Source: Anthostomella pinea (Eukaryota; Ascomycota; Sordariomycetes; Xylariales; Xylariaceae). Taken from it: a DNA stretch of 64,000 bases. Positions 10,711 through 21,201 of this stretch are shown here, piece after piece. The position numbers were made by a program, and so were the translations under genes. Within the stretch, counting starts at the first letter, position 1. Every line of letters starts with the position of its first letter. The stretch is from positions 62,001 through 126,000 of the forward strand of contig CAUWAG010000013.1 in assembly GCA_963556695.1 (NCBI GenBank). Direction: 5' to 3'. The notes under the pieces are model-generated. The model saw only the letters and a program-made list of their open reading frames with translations, made no database searches and was not told the origin of the DNA.

Positions 10711-12400
10711 TTGGTGGTGGTGGCGGCGTTGGTGATTGCTTGTGATTGTGGATGGATGTATGTGGATGTAAGTGGATGCGCGTCGATAGATTTTCAGAGT
10801 TCCTGGTGAAGGGGTGCCTGGAGTGAACGGTAGATCTGGAATGGGACGATGCTCTGGATGTAAAACTTAACCTTTAGAGGCGGAATGGCGCAGCGTACGC
10901 AAAGGCTAAGGACGGGGGCGGGGGAGATGTCTATCTTGCCTCCGAAGCAGGTGTATCATCTTGCCTCCGAAGCAGGTGTATCGTGTCGCCTGTCTCTGCT
11001 CACCCCTTGCTATTCACGGGCGACATCTGATTGAGTCTCGGTGCAGATGACATGCCTCGGTGCTCCTGTGCGTGAGGTTCCAATAGTACGACGGGGCTTG
11101 GCATTCGAATTGCTGTATATAGATTATGGGAGGGCTGATCAGTCGCGGTTTGGGACTGGAACGTAGCACGAGCTTCTTCGGCCCCAAAAAAAAACCAATT
11201 TCTACAGGTCGTTCGTCGCTCGCTGTGCTACAATGGGCGAGGATATACGTCAATTCGTGAGTCAGCCGCGAGGCTATTGCTGATGCAATGGTCCTGATCA
11301 GTGTGCTGGCCGCAATCTCGTCCCCTTTCTGTCATCCTAGCAGGGTTTATCTCGTTCTCGTTCTCGAGGAGTCGATCACGAGATGTGCTAATCTACAACT
11401 CCATCTTCAGCTACCGCCAGCGGCTATGGGGGTGATTTGGTTCCTGCACTGGACGAAGCTGAAGAGGCAGCATCAAGACCGGCCATCCACTCGTGGTGAT
11501 GATGGGTACCAGCTTGGCGACAATGGACGATCGAGTGATCAGCAAGATTCCAACGGCGACGCAAGCTCTTCCGGTCCCTTTTCATCTTGTTAGAAGGTAC
11601 CCAGTCACGTGTGAGTAATGCCGTCCACATCCAGTTTTCATCCCTCTGGGCTCGGGGTGGTGCTGTGAAGTCGATCTAGACGTGTCAACGTGCTTATCTC
11701 ATCATCTCAAAAAAGACCATCCCACGTTTTAGCTCAAGATGACTTATGCTATTGAAAGCACAACGCTTCGCTCCGTATGCGTCGCTTCGCGTTCGCGGGA
11801 GGGAGTCCTTCCATGCTTCGAACGACGTTCTTGAGACGGTACCAATACATCTGCCGTCATGTCTGGACGACAGCTCGAACTGCCGAGCCAGGGATTTGGC
11901 TGGAGCTGGCGCCTCGTTGAACCAGAGCAACACTTCGGAGGAGAGTCAGGCGGCGGGGGTCCTCTCAGCGAAATAGCACGATCTCCCGTCGTGAAAAGAC
12001 TCAAATGTGAGGGCTAGAAGTTGTCAACAGTGTGCGTGTGTAGGGTCTGTCTGTATGAGGTTGCTCCGAAGGTTGGGCTATTAATAGAAGGACGAGCAGC
12101 AGGTGCACTGCCCCATAGCACTCCAGCGCCGCCCCCGAGAGGCCCCAACTCGTTGATTCGTCTGACAACAACGCCGCAGGCCTGCATTGTAGATCTCTCG
12201 ATCCTTCAAGTGAATGGAAACGCTGTGTTATCATTTATGTAGGCAGAGCCCATCGCTGACGGCTCTGCGACTTCCCGCCATCGATCTCTGTGCTTCCTTC
12301 ATCGGGAAACGAACACGATCGGACGCCGAGGCGCACGTTCGACATACCTGAACTCCTAACAGCATTTCGCTATAGCACAGTATTTGGGGAAGACGCGATC
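10711..12400. other. intergenic region
   Basis: Holds a tandem 25-bp duplication (10933-10982) and otherwise unrecognised sequence. ORFs of 65-100 codons occur on both strands, such as those around 11014-11253 and 11288-11593, without domain signatures. I see no convincing gene. Confidence 0.45.
10933..10982. repeat. perfect tandem duplication, 25 bp x 2
   Basis: The 25-bp unit beginning ATCTTGCCTCCGAAG occurs twice back to back (10933-10957 and 10958-10982) with no mismatch. It is a recent local duplication in non-coding DNA. Confidence 0.9.
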
Positions 12401-13233
12401 ATGCTCTTCCTGATTTCAATCGTTACACTGGTCGCGACGGTCGCCAGTCTGCCCACGGCGAGGGCTCTCTCCGGGGGTGAGACTGACTGCGACGACGTCC
12501 ACAAGTATACCACAGAGTGGTTCCTTCGAAATACCAAACGCGAATACCGCGGGGTGCTATTCCAGTCCAATGCCCTCTTCTATTCGAAAGGCATGTCCAG
12601 CGCGGCTCGAGCACTCGCCAAGAACCAAGGGAAGGTGACCATCTGGGACGTGTGGCTTGTTACCTGTGCAACTATGACAACGCATCGTCAAATCGCATGC
12701 GCTGCATCCACAACTCGGCCGAGCAGCGACAGCGGTTCTTCATAAACATGTCTTTGGCGTTCGCACAGAAAGCCCACGAAGGTGCGACAGTACTGCACAG
12801 CTATCGGGACTATCTCCAGCCACCGTCCGACGGCATCTGGGCCACAGTCGAGTTCCCCGAGCTTACAAAAGAGGACGGAAAGGTGGATTGGTTGAAGAAG
12901 ATACGCATGCACTGGGAATGGCCTGCGAATCCGTGGAAGACACGCCCGCGCGCTACGCAGCAGACACAGATGTCTTCGGTCGAGAAGCAGTGGTTAGTGT
13001 CTCATTGTGCGATGGAGTGGTTCCGATCACTGCGCATCCAGGACGAAATAACAGCTTGGTCGGAAGTATTCTGGAAGAGACTGGAGCCCGCTCGCAAGCA
13101 GCTGAGTCCGTCGGAGCTCAGAAGACGAGAGGACGAGGTTGGGGTAGAAGCTGATGGGTCAGATGACGAGGAAGGTACATTCTGTATGGGCAGAGAGACG
13201 CTCGCCTTCTTCGACGACGCTGTGGTGTGGTGA
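12401..13233 (+). pseudogene. secreted protein gene with one-base frameshift
   Basis: The start at 12401 gives a signal peptide (MLFLISIVTLVATVASLPTA) and the mature sequence DCDDVHKYTTEWFLRNTK through GKVTIWDVW. The frame then changes: sense continues one frame over as CYLCNYDNASSNRMRCIHNS and runs to a stop at 13233. Between the Trp codon (12653-12655) and the Cys codon (12658-12660) lie only two bases, CT, so one base is missing. I recall related fungal secreted proteins having a Pro there (WPC), but could not check. No intron fits. Ignoring the shift, the protein is about 277 residues with no recognised domain and an acidic C-terminus. It is either a fresh pseudogene or a one-base sequencing error. 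Confidence 0.6.
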
Positions 13234-14156
13234 TCCGCTGGTTGCGATACTTGCAAGTCAGTTTTGGACTCATGCGACCGAGCCAACCGAGCTCTGGGCT
13301 TGACTACATGTAACTCAAGTCACTTGACTAGAGCCCTGCCCAGAGGTGAATTGAGTGGGTGTACAATACCGTCGATGATTGATCGTATTCGCACCTTCCT
13401 GGAACAAGCAAGAACCAAGATGGAATGCTCCAACGTCAGGTCCTTCCATGACAAGCCCGACGAGATGGTGACAGCGAGCGCATATCTCAGTTCCAGCAGG
13501 TGTCAATAGGCTTTCAGCCTGATGGAAGCAACGTTGAGTGGCTGTCGAGCCTGACGGGCAATGGAAGGGCATATGAGTCGCGCCATTCATGCTCCCAGGT
13601 CATTGCAGCAATTTCAAGAGTATCTGATAAGACAAAATGTCTCAAAGGGGGTTATGCAATTAATCAGGATGTTTGTTGGGTGGAAATGCAGAAAGCGGGG
13701 GTACTGGTGGAGGTGGCTCCTCAACCCATTTTCTAGCCACAATGACGGATGGGTCACGGATCAGGGTACAAGGTACCTTGGAGCCCAACTGGTACCCGTT
13801 TGTACCTGATTTGTACCCAACTGGGATGATAGCTACTTCCAGGATGGGAGCACCACCCATCCTTCCTTTCAATCAAGCAACTTCTAGAATACAGACCAAT
13901 AGCCACCCATCGTGACCCTGGTCCTTATTCTGGATACCGCTACCACAAGACACATATGTACCACGACAAGATCAGACACCAGTAACATCAATATACCTGT
14001 TTGGCCGATTGCATTGGATCAGTACCTGCATGAGTGATTGTAATCTGTGGCTGTGCTCGCGCGCCCCACTAGAGTTTCATCGCGCCAATTGTTAAGGGGA
14101 ACCTGAATCTTGACCATCAAACAACCTCGTCAATCTCAAGATGACTCGTGAGAACA
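13234..14156. other. intergenic region carrying one copy of a 247-bp dispersed repeat
   Basis: Apart from the repeat at 13714-13960, there is nothing recognisable. Its right end is the promoter of the carrier gene. Confidence 0.5.
13714..13960 (+). repeat. 247-bp dispersed repeat, copy A
   Basis: Matches 29099-29345 in the opposite orientation over the same 247-bp length with about 90% or better identity by eye. It holds a perfect 12-bp palindrome, CAAGGTACCTTG (13769-13780), and several GTACC words. I see no terminal inverted repeats or clear target duplication, so it may be a fragment of a larger mobile element rather than a complete MITE. Confidence 0.85.
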
Positions 14157-15524
14157 ATGCCACCCGGCAGCGATGACAACAACGCGTTCCCTCCAGGCCA
14201 ACTCTACAGAGGCGTACTCCCCGTTGTGCCGCCCGATGGAGCTCTGGAGAACCAACCAAGGAATAATGCCGCAACCGCCGCGTCAGCCGCAAGTGTTCGC
14301 GCCTTGACTGCGCAGGCCGTCGCCTTTTATTTTAGAGCACCCGTCAAGGCCTTCTTCCGGACTCGAGTCGACTACCTCGCATATGCAAGAAGTTTGCATC
14401 AGGCGCAAACTCAACTGATGACCAAGGCTGCCGCAAATGACCCGACAGTCTCGAGACTTGGCCTCACTCTCAAGCAGGCATGGAATTGGGCCCGAGGCAC
14501 GACGCCCGGCCTTCTCACGTCGGTTATACAGCAACATGGATGGAGCGTTGTGCCACAACAAATTCTGCCGCCCTTGATCGCCAATGTCGGGGTCGGCGCT
14601 GTGCTGTACACCAGCTATCTGCAGATTCTTGGACAGTTGCACGAGGAGAGCTCGAAATCGACCAAGAGGGTGTACCCACCACCAGACCCTTTGCATACCT
14701 TCACTGCTGGCTTCCTCGCTGGCAGCTTCCAGAGCGTCCTGGCAGCTCCTCTCGACGCCATACAAGCAAGATACGACCATCGTGATCTCGTTACTGGACA
14801 TGCCAGTGGCAAGCCGCGAAGCATGTGGTCCTTCTCGGCCGAAAAACTGAGAGAAATCGGCGTACGGGGAGTGTTCGCTGGATGGGGGCTGTCCTTTATG
14901 AAAGACAGTTTCGGGAACGCCATCTTCTTCTCGACATTCGAGTATGTCAAGGCGCAGAGCTACTACCAGTTCATCACCTGGTATTACGGTGGGCTCAATC
15001 GTGCCACGGTAAACGTACTGGCTCAGAAACGACCTTCAGTTCGCAACGACAATGATGCCCAAGACGAGGACAAACCGGTGGTCATTCGTCCACACTACGC
15101 CATCGAGCCTGCATTTTTACTACTAGCGGGGATTGGGGCTTCTTTTGCCCAGCAGATTTTACTTCACCCGCTGACGCATATTCAAGTAAAGCACTGGGAA
15201 CACTTAGAGGATCTAGACGACAAGGCTGCGAGATTGAGAGCTGCCACCGCTGCCAATCCTGAAAAGCCTCGCCGGAGGTGGCGCATGCTTCGGGCGTACT
15301 ATCGTGCCTATCAAGAGACCTGGGCCCACTGCGCTTCTGAAGCGGCGTCCGAGGGCAGCGGTGTTATGAGGTGGCTATATCGAGGGTTCTGGTGGAACAC
15401 CATTCGACAGGTTCCCAGCACGAGTGCGGGCTTGATCATCTTCGAGCTCGTGCGACGAAAGTACGGAAGCGGTGCCGAACCTGTTCGCGTCGCCAAAGAC
15501 AATTATGAAATTCTACTCAATTAG
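14157..15524 (+). CDS. divergent mitochondrial carrier family protein
   Basis: A single-exon protein of 455 residues starting MPPGSDDNNAFPP. It has carrier-type repeats with hydrophobic helices. One module keeps the signature in APLDAIQARYDHRD after FTAGFLAGSFQSVLA. Another is degenerate (LHPLTHIQVKHW after PAFLLLAGIGASFAQQIL). FRGFWWNT-type ends (YRGFWWNTIRQVPSTSAGLI) complete the last module. It should sit in a mitochondrial membrane, perhaps the outer one, as with Ugo1-like divergent carriers, because the substrate-contact motifs are eroded. Long hydrophilic stretches (about residues 280-310 and 345-375) are unusual for standard 300-residue carriers. No introns or breaks. The transported substrate, if any, cannot be predicted. 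Confidence 0.75.
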   Translation: MPPGSDDNNAFPPGQLYRGVLPVVPPDGALENQPRNNAATAASAASVRALTAQAVAFYFRAPVKAFFRTRVDYLAYARSLHQAQTQLMTKAAANDPTVSRLGLTLKQAWNWARGTTPGLLTSVIQQHGWSVVPQQILPPLIANVGVGAVLYTSYLQILGQLHEESSKSTKRVYPPPDPLHTFTAGFLAGSFQSVLAAPLDAIQARYDHRDLVTGHASGKPRSMWSFSAEKLREIGVRGVFAGWGLSFMKDSFGNAIFFSTFEYVKAQSYYQFITWYYGGLNRATVNVLAQKRPSVRNDNDAQDEDKPVVIRPHYAIEPAFLLLAGIGASFAQQILLHPLTHIQVKHWEHLEDLDDKAARLRAATAANPEKPRRRWRMLRAYYRAYQETWAHCASEAASEGSGVMRWLYRGFWWNTIRQVPSTSAGLIIFELVRRKYGSGAEPVRVAKDNYEILLN

Positions 15525-16133
15525 ACCATCTAGACGGCTTTAGGGCGCATGAGATCGGGATCGCCACTCGAATAGACGAGATACCATCAGCAGGGCGCCG
15601 CGATAGAGATATTACAGGAACATAGTGTGTACAACGATGTAGAAAGACATGCAGACCCATTCCTGGTTTATACAACATGCACCAGATCATACAGCCAACA
15701 AGACGGTATCCCTCTTGACTGCGAGAAGCCGCCATGACAGTCACAATATGCCCATTGATTGATCAATTCCAAGTCGCTACCAAAGGCGTATGTTTGACAT
15801 CACACTGCGTGAATTAGCCACGCTGGGAAACACAGTTGACTAGTAATATTCGTGCGACGAACTCACCTCTATTCCCAAACGTTTAAGCTAGGCTTACCTC
15901 ATGCGTGGATGACTATTCTAATCAAATTGTTTGATTCTTCTGAAATGACCTAAGGCCGCACTCAGAGTCTCCACGGGGGTGGTTGGAGCCGGTCATTTCC
16001 AGGTACATGCAAAGCTTTCTCCATGCCAAAAGGCCCCTTGACAACTCGGATCTCAAAAACTCGAGAACTTTGACAAACACCTAGCCACTTAGTTGCTCCC
16101 AAGAGACACTCCGTCAGTCGCCCAACCGCCAAC
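15525..16133. other. intergenic region between convergent genes
   Basis: Lies between the carrier (+) and the second dioxygenase (-), whose 3' ends face each other. Both 3' UTRs should lie here; nothing else is recognised. Confidence 0.5.
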
Positions 16134-17567
16134 CTAGCGCTCCTTGTTGCCAGCACTGCGGATGAACGGCTCAAGCGGGAAAACAGAGCTCTCCGGCGTC
16201 ACGCCCGCGTACAGCTGATCCCACCGCCACTTCAGCACCTCGGGCGTCTGCCACGCGTTCTCAGGGTCGCGGAGCCAGAACCTCAGCAGGTGACGCCTAT
16301 CCAAAGTCAGTACTCCTGTCAACCACGACACATCGACTCGTGATTGCGGGGCTTACCGCTTCTCCGGCGTGTCCGTGAACCCGTCTCGCGCGTGGAAGAT
16401 CGACAGGTTATTGATGTACTGGATATCGCCCTTCTGGAAGTCGGTGTTGACGCAGAACCGCTCGCCCAGGAAGTGCAGCGTGTCGAGGGCCTCGGCCTGC
16501 GCCTCGGTGATGGGCGGGATGTCCGGACTGCGCGGCAGGGCGCCGAAGCCGACGAAGTAGCGCCGCCCGTACTGCAGCTCTATGCGCTCTGGTGTCGACT
16601 CGGTGGCTGGGAAGTGGTACATCAACGGTCTTTCCGTGTACTGCTTGGCGGCCTTCTCAAAGCTGGGAGAGTCGCTTGGGTCAGTCTATAGGCGCAGGTT
16701 ATGGCTCACGGGAGAGAGTGATGCTTACACTTCCATGTCCCAACTCTGCGACAACGTATTAATAAGGTCCGGCCGCGTAGCCGCGATCTCATTGTACACC
16801 CTCCACGTGCTAGCCAACTTACTCGCGCCGCCCGCCGCCGACGTCTCGAGGGCGAACAGGGACACGATGTCGCCCGAGTCCGTGTGGAAGACCTGCTTGT
16901 CAGTTGTGTAGGCCGGACTGCCGATGATTCCGTTGTCTGCCGACGAGCTGAGGTCCTTGATGTGGGCGAGGACGACGTCGGCCGGCTTGCCGTCGTACTT
17001 GTGGTCCTGGCGGCCACGCTGCGCTGCAATGTGCGCCGAGAGGCCCGTGTAGATGATGACGTTTTCCTCGCGCGAGTGCTCGTCCACCTTGAGCCCGCGG
17101 ATCACGAAGAAGCCGTGCCCGCTGTGTAGTTCTGTCGACAAGCGGCGCAGCTCGGCGTGCAGAGTGGGCAGTGGGAATTGCTCCTGGGTTAGATTACCTA
17201 GTGTGAGTCCGAGACCTGGTGGCCGTGATCATCAGTCACTCGCTCATTCACAACGCAACGTCATATGGTCACCTTGAGCCTCACCCTTGAAATGCTCGAC
17301 TGCATGGTCTATCTCGGCCAGTTGATTGGCACTCAAGACGTATGTCCAGTCGTAGGTCTCTGCTACGTTCGCTCCACCCCAGACCATGTCTCCGGTCAGC
17401 TGGGTTGGAAAGCCCTCCGGTAACTTCTTCGGCAGGTTCTCCTCCTTGAGCCGGCGCGCTGCCCGGGCCTGCCACTTGTTGTAGTCCGGCGCATATGATA
17501 TGTCGGGCTGGCCAGGAGGCGCCGGGGCCATTGGCGTCACGAAAGTGACCGTGGCTGTTGTCGACAT
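16134..17567 (-). CDS. TauD/TfdA-like (clavaminate synthase-like) dioxygenase
   Basis: Predicted Fe(II)/2-oxoglutarate oxygenase of the fungal TauD-like group whose members act in small-molecule oxidation. It starts MSTTATVTFVTPMAPAPPGQ at 17567. Further exons give GLGLTLGNLTQEQFPLPTLH, SGHGFFVIRGLKV, and the iron-binding pair in QVFHTDSGDIVSL. The final part has LQYGRRYFVGFGALPRSPDI, the distal His region NNLSIFHARDGFTDT and the Arg-rich RHLLRFWLRDPENAWQ. It ends SAGNKER at 16134. About three short introns are needed. Length is about 430 residues. It is clearly different from the dioxygenase at 2319 (longer, different motif context), so it is not a recent duplicate. The substrate is unknown, and no biosynthetic cluster surrounds it. 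Confidence 0.87.
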
Positions 17568-20325
17568 CACTTCTTTCGATGATAGGTCTCAATTTCATTC
17601 GCTTCTGGCTTCTCAAAGGGGCGCTATGTTTAGAAGAATCGGTGATTGTTCTCCATCCTGCTCTTTATGGCGACAGGAAGATAGGTAGTTATGGCCTGAG
17701 GTGAGGGGTGTGCAATGTGATCCCAAAATTGCGTTATCCCCGTCTATCCACTTACATCGCTCCTGGATGCCATTGCCCACTCGCACAGCAAGAGACTCTG
17801 TTGTATCTCAATCAGAGTATCGGGCAGTTCGGGGACACGCCGTGCTTCCGAAGTGAAGCAACCTCGCTTGGGCCAGGCTTTTTCCGGTGTTCATCAGGAC
17901 ATAGTCATCGCCCATCCCTAACAAACCAGGACGAATGTTGACAGGTGGAACGGAAGAAACTCAGACCGATTGTCCCAGTGTCTGAACGTCGACCGCCAAG
18001 CTCGTTTGACAAGACCATGCCAAGCTATACAATATAACCATCTAATGCTAGGGAGTATTGTGAGTCAACCCTAAAGAACTCTTCAACGCCAAGAAGCAGA
18101 AGCGCTCGGCGTGTAAGTAAGCCCTTTTCGTTTGCCCTTCCATGGAGAGTGACCATGGCTGTGTCACGCAGTTTGCCTCTCATCTTCGAATTAGTGACGT
18201 GGGACAGCATATACATATGCAATTTATAACTTATTTTCACATAGGGAAGGAGCATTTACCTCTTAGCTTCAATACTGCCAAGGACCCTCGGTATATCCTC
18301 AGACTAGAGGCTGTCGAAAGTGTCTTCATCATGTACCGCGTATCCGGCAAACCTTAGGTATCTGGCAGGACATTGGTTGAGACACGTTCACAGCCATTGT
18401 CAGTGGTACCAAGACGGACAAAGGAACCCGCGCTGCTGTCCGGACCGACACGTGACACGTGGCTCGGCTAACCTGCTCCAGGACGATTATTTGGAGGTAC
18501 GTCTAAGGTAGGATTTTGTGCTTGAGGCTAGGCTGACCATGCAGTGCAGTATTTCTGGCTGGCAGAAACCCTCAAGTACTTCTACTTGCTCATCTGCCTA
18601 TCTGATATCATCAGCCTTGACGATTATGTACTTAAAACTGAAGCCCATCCTTTCCTTAGGTCTAAATAATGTTGAACATGTAGGACCAGATCCTCCGCTG
18701 GCAGACAGGAGAGGTTATTATCTAGAAACACTGTAGAGTAAGTGGAAGTTCGGCTTGTTCCACTGGCAGCTTGCGGGCTGCTCATAAGTGAAGCGATCTG
18801 TTCCACACCGTTGCAGTGTAGCCAAAAAGGCACACAACAATTCCGCCCAGCTGTGCAGTCTCACAACCACCGCACTCAGGCATGCAGGAGAACCCAACTC
18901 AACATTCTCAAACACAAGCAAGACCTGAAGCGCCAGGTGCTATAGGCAGAACCTGAGCTTAGGAATGTTGACCAGCGCCTGGAACATTGAGAGAAACTGC
19001 GGTTTCTGGCGGTTAAGGCAGAACGTGTCGTCGGCGTTGACTAACGGCGGTATGCTCGTCCCTGCCGACCTTGCCAGGTCGCGAGCGCGATTATACCTAC
19101 CAGCGGTGCGTCCTGCAAACCGATCAATGCAGACCAAATCAGAGGAAACGACATCGTTCTGTGGTGGACAGAGCAAAACTTAAGGCTACTACTGTACTTC
19201 CTGTACACCGATATGAAACGCGAGGCGGATGCAAGTAGGCCATATTTGCATCAGCGGGAACAAGAGCAGGAACCCCCTGCCACCTTCCTACAACATGAAT
19301 TTACATGTAGCAAGGTCAACCTTCACTTGTTCTTTCCGTCAAACGCCGACACCGCAGGCACCAGCAGCCCACGTTGGAGCTGAGGATATCTTCTCTACAC
19401 TGTTATCGACGCCATTCTTGTCTACTCCTTAGCTCCGGAGCGCGCCCTTCGTCCCCTGGGCCTGCGCCCATGGTAGAGACACCCTGACAGGAACTGAGCA
19501 CTGCCGATGCAATACCGCTGGAAAAACGGAGGAGATTGGACACGGAGACAATCAAGAAGGAGTATGTCGCTTATAATCCGAAGCTACAGCGCATGTGGGA
19601 GTTGGGTAACCAACGAAGGCTAAAGGTATGCGACTGATCGTTGTTCACGTAGAAACAAAAAAATTCGATACATGTAATAAATAGTACTCAAACTTCTTGC
19701 GCTGGCGATGTGTTGGCGGTTATGGATGGACCGTCGCCTTTCCACACTTCTTCCACTCCGGAAGGCAAGCCGTGCAAAGGAAGAGGGAAATTCATTCACG
19801 CTCCCAGTTCACTGTCCATTTCCCCCCTCAGAGAGACATCGCCATTGAATGGAATAATTCAGCCATGAGGCAGGGACGAAGTAATGTACACTTTGGGGCC
19901 CACACGTAGAACGTACAATGTGGTACACGCAGATCAAGTTGATGGACAATGTTTGCTACAGTGGGTGGGTTTCCAGGAAACAGCTTGCTTGAGATATGGT
20001 TTGAAATAGGGGCAAGATCTTCCAATCGGGTAGTGGAACCTTCGTGGCGTAACTTGAAGAAGCCCGGGAGTAGGAAATGCCTGGCTTTCGGGATTATGGG
20101 TGGTTCGATTGGCGTTTTTCACAATACTGGGTTCGATTCTCGACTTCTCGCTTGGCTTTTCTGCATTGTTTCTACTATAAAATTTCTACCACAAGCCCGT
20201 GTCCAGCATATCGGGTGAGAGTGGCTCCGCCACCTACGAATTGGAAACTTACCTGTCTATTTGCAATACTACCCAACTCCCCTTTGCCACTGGTCTTCTT
20301 CGATCCTCTCCAGCAAGTCGCAGTC
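17568..20325. other. 2.7-kb gene-free region
   Basis: There are many ORFs of 60-90 codons but no domain or consistent coding frame. One exception is a coding-like fragment near 19500-19636 (separate entry). The GC content falls in parts, and remains of old transposons are possible but not demonstrable by eye. Confidence 0.45.
19497..19638 (+). other. coding-like fragment of unknown origin
   Basis: One frame reads ELSTADAIPLEKRRRLDTET and then IKKEYVAYNPKLQRMWELGN before a stop. The composition looks like genuine basic, helical protein rather than random sequence. It is preceded by a stop and has no start. It may be an exon remnant of a lost gene or transposon; I do not recognise the family. 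Confidence 0.25.
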
Positions 20326-21201
20326 CTAGTAGCTTCTCGCCTGCCACCAGTGTTTCTTCGTAGAGCCTTGCACATTTACATATCGCAACGGGTACTTCTC
20401 TGGCTGGTCCCGGGCCAGTTCCTGAGCCTTGCCCTTCTGGTGCTGCAGGTGGGCAGTGAGAAGCTTCAAGTTATCCCTGTCAAGCAAACTTATATGGGTA
20501 TTGCCCAACTTCTCGTCGTCCCAGCCGGGTCTGGCTTCGATATATTTCGTCACTTCCCGTCCGAACGGTGACTTCCGAACGCTACGTCGCGCGCTCATCA
20601 TGTTCTGAAACTCCGCTAAGGTGTCGTACGGGTAGTCGTTCGTCACATGGTGCCGGAGATCTCGGCTGGTGGGGGATTGCCCCTCGACACTCCAGTTGGG
20701 ACTCTTCATCGTCTCGGTCGAACAGGCGCTGTTGAGTGCTGCCTCGGCCGCCGACATCGGTTCTGGAATGTCCAGCCGTGTAAGGCGCTTCCTCATAAAA
20801 ACATACCTGCCGTGAATACCCTGAAACTCACTGTGCTTGGGAGACTGATGATATTCCTTCTGATCAATCTTATCTTCGGTCTTCGGCAGGACCTTAGCTA
20901 GCCCGTTAACAGCGCAGGCGACAGGAATAGCGACAGCCGCGACAGGAATAGCGACAACCGCCGCAGCAATGATGGGAACCACAATTGACTTCTCCAGAGC
21001 CGACTTACCCAGATCGCGACCCTTCGCTAAGCCTTTGCGTGCAGCTTGTGCGATCGACTTTCGGCTACTCGTGGACCCCTTGCTGAACATCCTCGCGGAC
21101 GGGCTCGGCGGGGGGAGCTGGCAAGTGTGCGGATTGAGCGGAACGCATGAAGTGATCGCCATCGCACGCGATAGTGTCGCATCGCATTGCGAGATTGACA
21201 T
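20326..21201 (-). CDS. hypothetical protein with one membrane segment
   Basis: A 291-residue single-exon ORF starting MSISQCDATLSRAMAITSCV; downstream Met codons (MAITS, MFSKGSTSSRKS) could be the true start. A Ser/Lys-rich N-terminus is followed by one strongly hydrophobic stretch (SIVVPIIAAAVVAIPVAAVA, about residues 70-95). The remaining region is hydrophilic and charged, ending KKHWWQARSY. No family is recognised. Its start lies 118 bp from a perfect CYS3-type palindrome at 21319 that could belong to either this gene or sconB on the other side. A believable gene, but only by length and composition. Confidence 0.5.
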   Translation of the reverse strand: MSISQCDATLSRAMAITSCVPLNPHTCQLPPPSPSARMFSKGSTSSRKSIAQAARKGLAKGRDLGKSALEKSIVVPIIAAAVVAIPVAAVAIPVACAVNGLAKVLPKTEDKIDQKEYHQSPKHSEFQGIHGRYVFMRKRLTRLDIPEPMSAAEAALNSACSTETMKSPNWSVEGQSPTSRDLRHHVTNDYPYDTLAEFQNMMSARRSVRKSPFGREVTKYIEARPGWDDEKLGNTHISLLDRDNLKLLTAHLQHQKGKAQELARDQPEKYPLRYVNVQGSTKKHWWQARSY

